From assembly GCA_032209605.1 (NCBI GenBank), contig JASFXZ010000001.1, positions 38,196,619 to 38,260,618 of the forward strand: DNA of 64,000 nucleotides, given 5' to 3'. Below the pieces are notes generated by a model. The model did not search any database. It was not told the DNA's origin and saw only the letters and a list, made by a program, of their open reading frames with translations. Numbering within the stretch: the first letter of the stretch is position 1; every line of letters begins with the position of its first letter. Position numbers and translations under genes: made by a program. Below are positions 1 through 12,300 of the stretch, piece by piece. This stretch comes from Mactromeris polynyma (Eukaryota > Mollusca > Bivalvia > Venerida > Mactridae).

Positions 1-160
1 TTCACAATTTTACGCAAATTGAAGTTCTCAAATTAGAAGAAAAAATCATATGACATAATTATGTCTGGAAGTTCTGAATATACACATTTTAATGTTCTGG
101 CTATCGGAAACAATATGTTAAGACAACAAGCGGTTACATTAGTGTTTTATTGAGTCGTCG

Positions 161-447
161 TTTTCAATGGATCTTAAAAAATACTATATAAAAATCCATA
201 TTTACAATAATATATTAAAACAAATAATTGCTGAACTGACAAACAAAATGTACAGAGGATTTATTCAAAATGGGTGAACAAATGAACAATTTTTCAATGG
301 ATCGTAAAATACTATTTAAAAATCCATGTTTACAATAATATATTAAAACAAATAATTGCTGTTCATATACATTTAATTCGTTGAAAGAACTGACAAACAA
401 AACGTACAGAGGATGTATTCAAAATGAGTGAACAAATGAACAATTTG
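161..447. repeat. Local tandem duplication, ~130 bp unit, two copies
   Basis: Copy 1 runs from about 161 to 290 and copy 2 from 291 to about 447. Both begin TTTTCAATGGATC and both end with TGAACAAATGAACAATTT. Copy 2 has an extra ~26 bases (near 361-387) just before AACTGACAAACAAAA. The short reading frame over it on the minus strand simply follows the repeat and is not credible as a gene. Confidence 0.85.
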
Positions 448-1199
448 TTTTATATGGAATGGAAGAGAATGGTTATTTACACAGATTCAGTGTGAGATCT
501 AAATGAGAAAATCTTTTGATAGATGAAAGCTACATACATGTGACAATAATAATACTTATACCGTTAACATTGTGCAAAATACTGTCACCATGATCATGAG
601 AACAACTGGATTACTTTTTTTTTAAATTATTAATACTTAAAGACATGTTTACAAACACTTATGATACATTGATCAATGGTAAAACTTGCTTGTTTGCGAT
701 TCCCTGACCGACCCACTGACTTTGGCTCCGACTTGGATTGTAAGAATTTGTCTCTCAGGGGTTTTTAAATCGTGATAATAATCTAAAAAATGTCTTGCCT
801 TTAAACTAAGTGATTTAGTGAAGGGATATAGAAAACAAACACATTTTACAAATGCCCTCTTTCTATCGAACATACAGCGGATTAACTCAGCCACCATTCA
901 AAGACTTAATTATTCGTCTCTTTTTTCTACAATTTATAGCAACTCTGTGCTAAAACAGTTTAACTATATTTACTTATATCTCATAACTCAGTAATTGTAA
1001 GTCACTTCAGACGATTCAGATTTATGTATTTCAAAGTTTCTTTCTCAATTAATACTGTTAATGGGTGGAAATACAATACATTGATAATTAACAAAAAAAA
1101 TCATATCATCTAACTAGTATTCCATTTTGGAAAACTGTCAGTTGCTCACAGAATACTTCTACTCCGTCTCACAATATGGCCTTTTGCCCAAGTCTCATA
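448..1199. other. No gene seen
   Basis: AT-rich sequence with poly-T and poly-A runs. A 74-codon minus-strand frame at 673-897 resembles no family I know. Confidence 0.6.
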
Positions 1200-1450
1200 T
1201 TTATCAGAACAGAACAAAATAGATATTTTATTTCTGATTTGAGCAAAGCTCCTCATCCATACAATATATGTACAACATTTTGTCAAAGTAAAACAAAATA
1301 GCAAATTAGAAAAGTAAAGTAATGAGAGAAAAAAACACGGAAAAACCCAGAAACAATCAAACACACACATGTATATGAAAACATGCTAATGATTCTCAAC
1401 AATTTGTGTGTGTGAGAGTGACATGAATAAATTGACATTTCAAATAAAAA
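1200..1450 (-). repeat. Dispersed repeat R1, copy 1 (minus orientation)
   Basis: The reverse complement of this stretch matches 8253-8478 over about 230 bases with scattered differences. Shared landmarks, in order, are TTTTATTTGAAATG, the CACTCTCACACA run, the TTTGACAA-ATGTTGTACAT block, the identical core GGATGAGGAGCTTTGCTCAA, and TCTGTTCT near the end. Two copies 7 kb apart in opposite orientation, with a T-rich strand and no long shared ORF, suggest a non-coding interspersed repeat or a retrotransposon tail. I cannot name the family. Confidence 0.75.
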
Positions 1451-4436
1451 TTAAATTTATCAATATCATTAATGTAGCAAATATATTGTTCTTTTTATAA
1501 GACAAATATTGAATCATTACATCTCGAGCGAAAAGCGTAACAAAATGTTGGCGTAATGTTTATAATATATGGTCATAAGTAACCAAATTCACCTGTGGAA
1601 CGGTATTCATGAATCATCTTAAATTAAACAACATCTAATATGCTTTATAATAATGAACACTGAGACCACGTACTGAACTGATTGATTGTACAGACGGTGC
1701 TAAACCCAACACCAAAGAGACATGGACCGGTTAACCGTCGTCATACACCGTCGGAATACCGTTTAAACCAAATGCAAACTAAACAGTATCATAAAATGAT
1801 CGTCCATGGTGTATACTGCCTATGGGTTTAATTCAATCCAAAGTCATGAGTTATTATTATGAAAACCTTTTGTCGGTGCAACAGATAAATTTTCTGCCAA
1901 AGTTTATTAGCCGCCTTCAAAATAATTAAAGGGTAGAGAAAGCAATTGCCACAATTTATGCTTCGTCTGACAGTAGTTATGTTTCACCCAATTCGTATAA
2001 TCTGCGCATAATTCAACTGCACATGTAATATGAGTAAATTGTCGCTGTCACGAGGTTCTTCTGGGGTACATTAAAAACTATCAGATAAAAACTATTAATG
2101 ACCAATATCGCGGGTTATAAACTTCATATTCACAATTTTGAAAGTGCGAAAATCGATGATCGAATAAATCGGTTCACTTCGTCATTTTCCGCCACACTCC
2201 GTCTCATTTTCCGTCTCATTCAAATACATTACTGATACGTTTGATACACGGTATTCACCGAAGTGTTCCGAAAGAGATAATTGGGTGAAACATTTTTCTT
2301 TTATCTTTCATATATAGCAAACTAATGTAGTTGATGGGACAAACTTCGAAGCTATAATTATGTCATGTTTTGATAAAGTCACAATTTTATTTCGTACTTC
2401 GGGGATTTTGCTTTTCATTCCATTGTTACTGACCGTTTCCCTATATGGTTTTTACATTATTTGATAAACTTACATTGTTTTTCATGTTGACCTTTTCTTG
2501 CTGACTTTGCTGTCGTGGATATAAAAACTCGAACCAAACCATACGAATATTCTTAATAACTTAATAAATGCTTTAGTTACAAACTTTTAAATTATTCGGT
2601 TTAAATGACCGCAATGATTTTAAAAGGGTGAGTCTAATGATCACTCCACCCAGTGAGATAAAATATGTTCTGACCCAGACACACTAATGAATGTTGAATC
2701 ACGTGCGGTTGCAGGTCGGTTACTGATCGCATTTAGTTTTTAATACAGAATAAGCCAAGGAGTTCCGAATAAGATTATTATATGACATGATTTGTTTTAA
2801 TAACTGTCTTTCTGGCGCCAGATCTATAATTTGCAACGCGCCAAAAAGCCGACAAACCCGTTTTTGGTTGAATATGAGTAGCATTATAGTGTTACATAAG
2901 TGCGAACAGTAGCGTGTTGAAATTATGTAATTAAATAAAAAAAAAGTTCGGGCCTCAAAAGTCAATACTTCAATTAAAAGTGTACAGTTTCTCCTTAAAT
3001 AGCAATAGTGTGCAGTGTTTCTTTGTATTTGTGTCAAGCACAAATTCTGCGTGAAAATAAGACATTTAGATACTGTATTAATGTGTCTCATACGTGACAA
3101 TGTACCATAAACCATTGGCTGTCACAGTGAGGTCACAGTCATTGTAGTACCCAACATATTTATACAGTTACACAACCACAGCACCTTTGTTCCAGTTGTA
3201 ATATCCGAAAGTCAGATTTTATTCATTTAATTGTTTATACATTTGTACATCTTTCTCTTGTTTAATGATACATTACTGTGCAGAATCACTGCGAATGCTT
3301 GTTATTATTATTACAAATTGAATCAGTCTTTGCATTAAATATAAATTTATAAAATATTAAAAGCAAATCTTTCAATCAAATACAAGTATCAAGTGGCATC
3401 AATTGCATGATGAATGTGTATGAAAATGTTTAACATTTATTTACTACTCTGTCTTTTGAAAATATCAGATACTTTTCGCTCAAAAGTCTGGTTTATTGGG
3501 TTTCAACAATATCATTTTTTATTTCTGAACGTAATACAATTTAAAGTACTGTTTATAACACTGTGATGCTATTTAAATTATTTTCAAACCATGCGAGAAA
3601 CTGAGTTAGTGCTATGGGTAAATATTGTATTCTTCCCCGTCCATACACTCTACCGTCCATGCGTCCGTACGCACAGAGCGTGAGTATATCTGCGGACGTA
3701 TTTACTTGTGTAGATAAGGTGTATTGATAACAAGTAAGTATTTAAGTTCATTATTCATAGAATGTTATTTGAAAATATGAATCGAGAAAGGTTTTCATAT
3801 TTCACCGAAATTTGCGAACCATTCGCTATATTCAATCTCTTATCTTAGACACAACATAACACGCAATGACACGAGTGGGGGTCACAAATGTCAGGTTGCA
3901 ATTTTTTCTCGAGAAGGTCTGAACATTAAGGATGGTCGCACACCAGTGTATTTACCAGAAAGCATCGTGACCTTGTGTCCATAAAAAAGACATTGCCCGC
4001 TGTAGTGTCATTTTCCACTTACTTATTTTAGTTATTAATTTGATATATTTGTCTAAGCATAGTCTGTGTTTATTGTAGAATATGAACTTATGTCTGGTCC
4101 CACACTTTACAGCTGCTATATCATACGATTTGGAAGTAAATGTGAAATATTTATAGCTTAAGTAAGTAATCTTTGCTATAGACAGTTAACAGATTAAACG
4201 ATACAGATTAAACATCTAAACTACTCGAAAGCAGAGATTTAACAAAGCATTTTGTGACATTTCCAATGCCCATGTATCGGATTGGTGTAATTTCCTATTA
4301 TTTTATTCATGTATTTTTTATTTATTACCCAATATTTGTATAACTGACCATAGTACGAAGTGGTATTCAGCCTATACATGTAATATTGCAACATCGATTC
4401 TGAAAAAAGTTGCTCTTAGTTTTAAGAAGGTCTGAT
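1451..4436. other. About 3 kb with no recognisable gene
   Basis: AT-rich DNA. The longest frame is 131 codons on the minus strand (2720-3115). It starts at an ATG but shows no domain, signal peptide or biased composition that I recognise. A few GC-richer islands (for example 3640-3700, with repeated CCGTCCAT) carry no clear signal. Confidence 0.6.
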
Positions 4437-4545
4437 AATCGTGGTAAAAGATGGAATAAAAATTGCCACCTGGTCCAGGAAAAGATGGTATTATTTATGA
4501 GGCGGTCTTAATTTTGATGCGGTCTTTGAGTGAGGTCTCACTGCA
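4437..4545 (+). mobile_element. Remnant of MITE family B (right half)
   Basis: The right end reads GGTCTTTGAGTGAGGTCTCA followed by CTGCA. This lines up with the right terminus of the clearer copy at 9131-9346 (GGTCTTTAAGTGAGGTTTAA then CTGTA). Internal GAGGCGGTCTTA and GATGCGGTC match the GAGGTGGTCTTA subunits of the family. The left terminus is decayed or absent, so I treat it as a truncated fossil copy. Confidence 0.55.
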
Positions 4546-4907
4546 TTGATTCAATTTGATTGTATGTTATATAATGTAAGTGACACATTTCTTAACAGTA
4601 TTACTGAATCAAGGATAAAATCTTTTCAATAAATCCATCCTTACACTGTTTGTTCGCGATATTGGCCCGTGTTCATTGGATAAAATATTTCTCGACATTA
4701 CTTGAATCCGTAAATTCTATATAATTTGGCATGAGTAACACAGACAGAAACTCATTGCAGCAACTGTTTTATATATAACTGAAAACCGTCTTTAATTTGT
4801 AATTTGTCTTCTTCAAAATTAATGTAGTACACAACTTGTACACATCAGCGTTAAATTCTGTCTCAAACCAAGAACTTAAAGTTATACATTGCAATATGCT
4901 TCAGAAT
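4546..4907. other. No gene seen
   Basis: Ordinary AT-rich sequence leading into the GAT-rich array that follows. Confidence 0.6.
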
Positions 4908-6545
4908 TAAATCATGATGATAAGGATGTTGTTAATCTCAATAATACAAACTGATGATGATGATTCTGGTCATATAATTAGAAATGATGATAATAGTCCT
5001 GGTTATATTAGTAGATATGATAAGTATAGCTATATTCACAGAAATGATGATGATGATCATGGTTATATTAGTAGAAATGATAATAAGAATTATAGTTATA
5101 TTGACAGAAATAATGATGATATCATGATTTTAGTTGTATTAACAGAAATGATGATGATACCATGATTTTAGTTGTATTAACAGAAATGATAATAGTGATT
5201 CTGGTTATAAAATTAATAACATAAATTATGATAATGATTCTGGTTATATTAACAGAAGTAATGATGATGATAATTTTAGCAATATTAACAGAAATGATGA
5301 TGATGATAATTTTAGCAATATTAACAGAAATGATGATGATGATGATAATTTTAGCAATATTAACATAAATGATGATGATGATGATTTTAGCAATATTAAC
5401 AGAAGTGATGATGATGATGATTTTAGCGATATTAACAGAAATGATGATGATGATAATTTTAGCAATATTAACATAAATGATGATGATGATGATTTTAGCA
5501 ATATTAACAGAAGTGATGATGATGATGATTTTAGCTATATTAACAGAAATGATGATGATGATGATTTTAGCAATATTAACAGAAATGATGATGATGATAA
5601 TTTTAGCTATATTAACAGAAATGATGATGATGATGATTTTAGCAATATTAACAGAAATGATGATGATGATAATTTTAGCAATATTAACAGAAGTGATGAT
5701 GATGATGATTTTAGCGATATTAACAGAAATGATGATGATGATAATTTTAGCAATATTAACAGAAATGATGATGATGATGATTTTAGCAATATTAACAGAA
5801 ATGACGATGATGATAATTTTAGCAATATTAACAGCAATGATGATGATGATACTTTTAGCAATATTAACAGAAATGATGATGATGATAATTTTAGCAATAT
5901 TAACAGAAATGATGATGATGATAATTGTAGCAATATTAACAGAAATGATGATGATGATGATTTTAGCAATATTAACAGAAATGATGATGATTTTAGCAAT
6001 ATTAACAGAAATGATGATGATGATAATTTTAGCAATATTAACAGAAATGATGATGATGATAATTTTAGCAATATTAACAGAAATGATGATGATGATAATT
6101 TTAGCAATATTGACAGAAATGATGATGATGATAATTTTAGCAATATTAACAGAAATGATGATGATGATAATTTTAGCAATATTAACAGAAATGATGATGA
6201 TGATAATTTTAGCAATATTAACAGAAATGATGATGATGATGATTTTAGCAATATTAACAGAAATGATGATAATTTTTTTAGTTATATTTATGGAAGTGAT
6301 GTTGATGTTTCTAGTAAAATATATATGAATAGAAATGATGATAATGCCGTTTGTTATATATACATAACAGAAAATGATGATAGCGATACTGGTAGTATGA
6401 TTAATAGAAAGGTTTACACTGATGTTTGTGATTATGGTCCAGGTAATATTAGTAACAAAAATGGATGGTACTATTAATAATATGATATTGGTAATATAAG
6501 TAACGAAAGTAATGATAATACTTATAGTCATAGTGTACTGTAAGT
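4908..6545. repeat. GAT-rich minisatellite, ~36-bp unit, about 30 core units
   Basis: The core (about 5225-6270) is a head-to-tail array built from AATATTAACAGAAATGATGA followed by more GAT triplets and AATTTTAGC. Units are mostly 33 or 36 bases, with one of 30 near 5980. They differ chiefly by one GAT triplet, so length changes stay in multiples of three. Degenerate units extend outward to about 4908 and 6545. The three-base slippage keeps frames open on both strands (485 codons minus, 283 codons plus). The products would be pure Ile-Ser-Val or Met-Ile-Leu repeats, so I do not call a gene. Confidence 0.93.
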
Positions 6546-6598
6546 AAAGTTGATAACCGAAATGATGGCAATGACACACAGTACTAGCCAGAATGTAT

Positions 6599-6783
6599 TA
6601 CAGCTCGACTCCATTTATTCGACAATATTCTATCCGAATACTCGGTATTATCCGAAATAATATCAGATCCCGATGTATCTTCTTATGCACGTCGAATTGA
6701 AATGGGCTAATCGAAACCATGTATTATTCGAAATAAAATTTCGGATCCGATGAATTCGAATGACGTCACGAGATCCGGCTGTA
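6599..6783 (+). mobile_element. MITE family A, copy 1 (pogo/Tigger-like ends)
   Basis: About 185 bases bounded by TA. The left end TACAGCTCGACTCCATTTAT and right end GATCCGGCTGTA are imperfect inverted repeats. The interior matches the copy at 7165-7334: TATTCGACAA, CCGAATACTCGGTAT, GTATCTTCTTA, CGTCGAATTGAA, TATTCGAAATAA and TTTCGGA(T/C)CCGAT. No transposase is present, so it is non-autonomous. The right arm has diverged to include TGACGTCA at 6761-6768, a perfect CRE. Confidence 0.8.
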
Positions 6784-7164
6784 TTTATATAGATACTATT
6801 TACATTGACATGTCACATGAACGGAATCTCGTATATAGAATGTGGTAATTAACACTGTTGTCTAACAATCATAAACTAACACGGCAATACAGGATACAAT
6901 TTAAATTAAACAAAACACAACCCTTTGCTTTCGCAGCACCGTGAAGATTGTGGTCTGTTCACACGTATATAAGCGCTTAATTTGTGCCCCAAAACAGTAT
7001 CGTGTATGTATAATTCTAAGATATTATTTTCTTTCAATGGGTAAAAACGATCAGTCTACATGATTATTAATTTTTTATTTCACTGTAACTGTAACAAAAA
7101 TAATTTTAAAAAATGTATGATTTACCGGGACACCCCTCGAGCATATACACCGTGGATTTGTAAA
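6784..7164. other. Spacer between two MITE family A copies
   Basis: About 380 bases of AT-rich DNA with no gene or repeat that I can identify. Confidence 0.6.
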
Positions 7165-7334
7165 TACAGTCAGACTTCGCTTATTCGACAACCCTTTATC
7201 CGAATACTCGGTATCATCCATGTCCCGTTGTATCTTCTTACGCAAGTCGAATTGAATTGGGCTATTCGAAACCACGTGTTATTCGAAATAATATTTCGGA
7301 CCCGATCAATTCGAATAAACGAGGTTTGACTGTA
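7165..7334 (+). mobile_element. MITE family A, copy 2 (best preserved)
   Basis: A 170-base element including flanking TA dinucleotides. The left end TACAGTCAGACTTCGCTTAT and the reverse complement of the right end, TACAGTCAAACCTCGTTTAT, match over about 24 bases with three differences. Tc1/mariner-superfamily elements, in particular pogo/Tigger types, insert at TA and often have CAGT-type termini, so that assignment is likely. The whole element could fold on itself. Short frames on both strands are artefacts of the inverted ends. Confidence 0.85.
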
Positions 7335-8252
7335 TTTTCTATCAAAATCCACTTCCTCATCCTTTTACAATTTCTTCAGCGCCTTCATACAAACCTGGTT
7401 TATTCACTTTATTCATTTCTCAAGCGGTTGAACTTTTTTTGTTTCTCGTCTTGCTATGATATATTATGTCACGTCTATACACTTGAAAGTCCCGACACTT
7501 CAAACAGTTTATTTAATACCGGGTATTTTATGCAGCAAGGAAAAACTTCAACGTCTCCGATTTCCACTTTATAAATTACTGACCTGCATTGAAACTGCAG
7601 TTGATTATTCAAATGAGGGATTATGCACAGATGAAAGATTTCTGTACACTTTGCTTCGACGGTGCTCAAGTATATTAGGGTTATCTCGCGTGAGACTGGT
7701 AATTAAAAAGACGACCTCAATGTCAGTAGACACCCTCTCTAACGACCGGGTCGAGTTAGCAAACGCATTATAGCGATAAAGATAAACAAAGGCCTGTCTA
7801 GCGGGTAGCGAACGGCTTGTATTTCGAACCACTGAGTGAAAAGGATCAGGTTTGAAAACGTTATAAGCGGTGAATATGTATCTTATATGATTAACTTGTT
7901 GGTATGTTGACAAAGAGCTGAAATGTATATAAAGAAGTTTCATGCAAGAATTTAACTACATGTATGTCAGTTAAACACTTTAGGCTGTCACTAAAAATGT
8001 TTGACTGCGGTTCGTCGACCGACTTTCCTTATTTAGTCAAACTCGAATCTGTTTAAAGGTTCATAATTGCTGGATTTCTTTCATGTCTAAACATTATAGA
8101 AAATTGAAAATAAATCTAACAAATCCCCGTATCTAATCACCACAGATTGAGGGTAGGGACACCACAAACAAGTAAAATGTTTAAGGATCGAAGATTCCAA
8201 TGATATTTTTTTATCTTTTTATTATCTGATTTGAGTCTAAGTGTGACATTTA
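7335..8252. other. Unassigned stretch with overlapping weak ORFs
   Basis: Frames of about 105-112 codons overlap on opposite strands (plus 7456-7773, minus 7605-7943). Neither resembles a family I know. Base composition is slightly richer in GC near 7640-7830 than in the surroundings. I cannot decide whether either is used. Confidence 0.4.
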
Positions 8253-8478
8253 TTTCATTTTATTTGAAATGTTTAATTTATTCACTCACACTCTCACACA
8301 CTCATATTAGTGTGAATCATTATCATGTTTTTATATATTTTTATTTTTTTATCATTACTTAACTTTACTAATTTGCCATTTTGTTTGTGCTTTGACAATA
8401 TGTTGTACATAATGCTGTACATGGATGAGGAGCTTTGCTCAATCCAAAAATATAATCTCTGTTCTGTTCTTATTTCCT
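8253..8478 (+). repeat. Dispersed repeat R1, copy 2 (plus orientation)
   Basis: Matches the reverse complement of 1200-1450. Shared blocks are TTTTATTTGAAATG, a CACACTCTCACACA stretch, TAATTTGCCATTTTGTTT, the ATGTTGTACAT block, and the fully conserved GGATGAGGAGCTTTGCTCAA. The conserved core is more constant than its flanks. Confidence 0.75.
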
Positions 8479-8636
8479 ATCACTATATCATGGAAGTAAA
8501 TCAGGACGTCGATGATGACGATGATGAGTGTAATGTTGTTGCTGGTGGCGACACTGATATTGATGATAAATATGACGATAATGATAAGAGCAGTGATGAA
8601 ATATTATTCGATAATCGATATTTTTCTAATTTGTAA
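8325..8636 (+). other. ORF running from repeat R1 into an Asp-rich tail
   Basis: A 103-codon frame starts at an ATG inside repeat R1 and continues past it into a GAT-rich segment. Its C-terminal third is strongly acidic, with a run of five Asp (DDDDD) and then several scattered Asp pairs. The N-terminal part is dictated by the repeat and the tail by GAT triplets like those of the array at 4.9-6.5 kb. Simple sequence is therefore a better explanation than a gene. An Asp-rich calcium-binding secreted peptide is conceivable in a shell-forming animal, but nothing here shows it. Confidence 0.2.
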
Positions 8637-9130
8637 ACTTTAGTATTTTTTCCGAGCACTAATTTATTTTCGATTTATCAAAATGTTCTCGACATGACAT
8701 TTAAGTGTTTTGTTTTGAAAATAATCAAATGTAGTGCTGAGTGGTTGAGATTTTCATCACGGACTTTCTTAATATCGAATCGAGTCCTGTCGAAGACGGT
8801 TAATCGGATTATTATTATATTAATTGTCATTTGCACAATATCGATCGCAAACTCCACGCAGCGGTTATCTTCCCTTGCAGTACAGCAATAACGATAACTA
8901 TAAGGGGAGATCACTGCGTAGGAGATTGTATCGGTCGAAACCCCTATCTCGGGTCCATAAATTCTCGATGTGGCCTCAGTTTGTTAATGTATACAACTGT
9001 TTGTTTCTAAATTCTCACTATGCCTCTAGTGACTAATTTTCTCTCACCGATCATATGTATGGCAAAAAAAACTTATGAGATAGGATATCACTGTATTGTA
9101 ACGTAATTAGCCTTATTGTATTATGATATG
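8637..9130. other. No gene seen
   Basis: Mixed AT-rich sequence with short frames on both strands only. One AAGGGGAGATCACTGCG segment near 8902 resembles the GGGAGATAA motif seen elsewhere in the window. Confidence 0.5.
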
Positions 9131-9346
9131 TATAGTAAAACCTCAATAATCACACCACCTTTGGGACTCTGGTAAACTGGTCTTCTTATTGAGGTGACCG
9201 TAATATTTAGGTTGAATAAAAAGCAAAACAGTGATAATGGTCTTGAAAATTGTGTTCTTAATTTTGAGGTGGTCTTATTATTGAGGTGGTATTATTATTG
9301 AGGTGGTATTATTATTGAGGTGGTCTTTAAGTGAGGTTTAACTGTA
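9131..9346 (+). mobile_element. MITE family B, copy with internal 17-bp expansion
   Basis: About 216 bases bounded by TA. The left end TATAGTAAAACCTCAATAAT and the right end GTGAGGTTTAACTGTA form imperfect inverted termini. The interior shares GGTTGAATAAAA, AAAACAGTGA-AATGG and AATTGTGTTCTTAATT with the copy at 25391-25570. Near the right end, three consecutive 17-bp units of the form GAGGTGGTNTTATTATT precede the terminus, whereas the 25.4 kb copy has fewer. It has no ORF and is therefore non-autonomous. Confidence 0.8.
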
Positions 9347-12300
9347 ATATTTGTTTCATTGTGTGTAACGTTTGTTTGAGTTACTGATATCTTATGTGAT
9401 GTACTGTGTCCGTAAATTGTAGTGTTATCTGGTTTCTATGTATTTTATTTATTTTATTCTCCTAGATTTGTATTTGAATGTACATATGTGTAATTACATT
9501 CTATGTACATGTTGGTAGCTCTATCTATTAGACATTGCTGCTGATTATATCAAACATTGATCATTTCTGAAGAGTTTTATTACAAAATTGTTACTTGATA
9601 TTACACTATCGTCATAGAGGCAGGAAACGAATACTAGTAAACGGAAACAAATGTGTCGAAAATAGGTGAAACATGCAAATGAGATTCAGCCTCAAATGAT
9701 GATCAGCCAATTTCAACCACTTGTATGTCTAACTTTGTTTTATGGTTAGTTGATGAATAGTTTTGGTTTCTCTCCACGCCAAGACAAAACTCTTTGAAAA
9801 TACAATATCTCATTTTTTCCTTGTTAATTTCAGACAAAAAAGATAAATTTAATGAACAATTCAGCGGTTTCCATGGTGATTTTCATTAATTTCAGTAATT
9901 TCAAGCCTGTTCTTCAAGACTAATGAAGCACTATTTTGTTTTTACCGCAAGGCAAATAAACTGGTTCTCAGAACAGTGTCATTAAAGAAAGTTAAAACCG
10001 TAGAAAACTTGACTGGGCCCTTAATTTACAATATGTCGCGACCACCTGTCACCCCAACACTTTTATGTTTCATATTTTTTGTCGAGTAATATTTCTTAAT
10101 TCATAGTTAATGACTTCTTTAAGATTTCGAGACAAAATTTGTAATATTTCTTGTTTAATGCGCTTGTAAGATCTTTCCATGATTAATTTTTCGAGAAACA
10201 TTCTCCTAAAGCGATAAGTAGATCTGTTAAAATATTATTTAATTCTGAGATATTTTGAGCGGATTGAGTCGCCTTACAAGGTCATTTTTTCGTTTAAATT
10301 CATATGTATAAATTTGAAGGTAAAATCCAGCAATCTATGTTTTTGTACAAACTCGAACGGTTCCCACATTTTAGTATTATTATTCCTTATTCCTACCCTT
10401 TAAGTTCTATTTAATACCAGGCCTTACTCCTCTCCCATTTCCCCCAATTCAGTTTTATTATTCACCACTTCGAAATTTGTCATTTTTTCCGTTCCGCATT
10501 TCCGTTCTTTCTAGATTTTACATTCCCTCTCCCATCCTCAAACGTCTCTAAAGCGAGAATCCCTGTTTTGTGTGTGGTGACCCTTCTTTCTCTTTCTTGC
10601 ATTCTTTGTTGACCAATGAGTGGACGAGTAGGCTGAACATGTGGAGCGATGTTTGGGAAATGAATTTAACAATATAGTTTATAATAACCTTACAATCATA
10701 CCGCTGTAATTAATAAACAAAACATTTTTGTTTTTTAGGCTTGGAATTGACATGTAAACATAGCACGGTCCTATCAATGTCGCAATCACAAGACAGTAGA
10801 TACACATGCTACTTATTCGCTACACAACTTGCCGAAAGCAGAATTTCACCAACACTCGGTATATACAAAGACACAAACAGGAACTAATTCAGTAATGGGG
10901 GATACACAATTCTTGCATCGTCATCGTAAAAAGCGCAATATGAGTTGCTACAACGCACGACAGAATGTACAATAAATAGTGACATTGTTTGTAAGTTTGG
11001 ACATTTTGTCATGAACTCCTGAACGCCCATCGAAGCAGGTTGCAACAAGCAAACACAAAGTCATCGTGTAGGTTATTTCTTTCGAGGAACTCAGATATCG
11101 TCAAGCTGATCTTTGACCACTTCAAAGCTCACTGCATCACTTACGCTACCCTCGATTATATTCTGAAAATGTGTTTTACCCGATTACCATACGTGACATG
11201 TTATACACAGATATGTTACATGCCCTTGTCACTATAACCTTAGCATAACAAGAAGACAAATAAACACAGAGATAAAGCGGATATTTAGACCTGATCTTTA
11301 ACCAAAATCAGCAAGCACCCTGACTTTTTGTGTATACCGAGAGCAAATTGACGAACCTGACCTGTCGTCGTCTGTGCGAAGCTCACTAGATTCAAATATC
11401 TCTGTAACTAATCTATTATTTAAAGGAGAGCGATACTGTTACGGTGCTAATTAGCAATGTGTGATTTGGTTTACAACCCGCTTGTAAGAAAGACACATTA
11501 ATGAAGTAGTAGTTTGTTCGATTTTTCGTGCACGTGATTGTCTGTTCTGTTTAGTCGAAGACACACGTTAAAATAAATCTAACGAAAATGTTTGAATCAG
11601 AGGAGTTGTTTGAAATCTAAAATCATAGGACATTTGAACTAATTTAATGAAATCATGTTTACATGAACAATGCAACATCTGATAAACTACAGACCCTGAC
11701 GAACATTTTGGTATATAACATTGCTTGTTTTACTCTTGTGGTCACCTTCCCCCTTGAAATAAGCCTCGTTTCAGGCAAAGGTCACTCCACTACTCCATGA
11801 AGATGCAAATTTCGGCGTTTGTTGAGAGTTTCTAGCTCTAAAGAGGTTGAATTTCAAGTAACTTCTATTTCTGGAAAAAATGATAAAAATGTTGATGATA
11901 GGTTGTTGCTCAAAAGTGGGCCGAGCAGGAGATGTTTCACTTCTTGCTGATAAGTTGGCAGATATTATGATTGGTGAATAAAAGTTACTGTATATATTCT
12001 GTAATTTGCTGACCTGCTTATGCCATAGTAACATTCATATGCACCGGAATATTTGAGATCTGTCTAATTTACATGAATATTTCTATTCTAACATTTGTAT
12101 TCGTTGGTATGACAACATTGGGCAATATTTTTCCCACTCTGTCTTTCACTTTTTATAGCATGTTTTATTTGCCACAACATAGTCGTTCTGTTCTGTCCAT
12201 CAAAAATGACAGTTTGAATCGAATCGCATCACTGAAGCAGAAAGGCTTCCAGTTTGAGTTTTGTTTTGTAGTTGTTTTGTTTTAGTTTTTATATAACCTT

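Noticed and set aside
5122..6579. 485-codon minus-strand ORF as an Ile-rich membrane protein
   Set aside because: It is a translation of the GAT minisatellite; the plus strand is open over the same stretch, and the degenerate flanks show no gene structure.
7060..7352. Overlapping short ORFs on both strands
   Set aside because: They are translations of the inverted-repeat MITE at 7165-7334.
8325..8636. Asp-rich secreted calcium-binding peptide
   Set aside because: The first part is dispersed repeat R1 and the acidic tail is GAT-rich simple sequence; no signal peptide is convincing.
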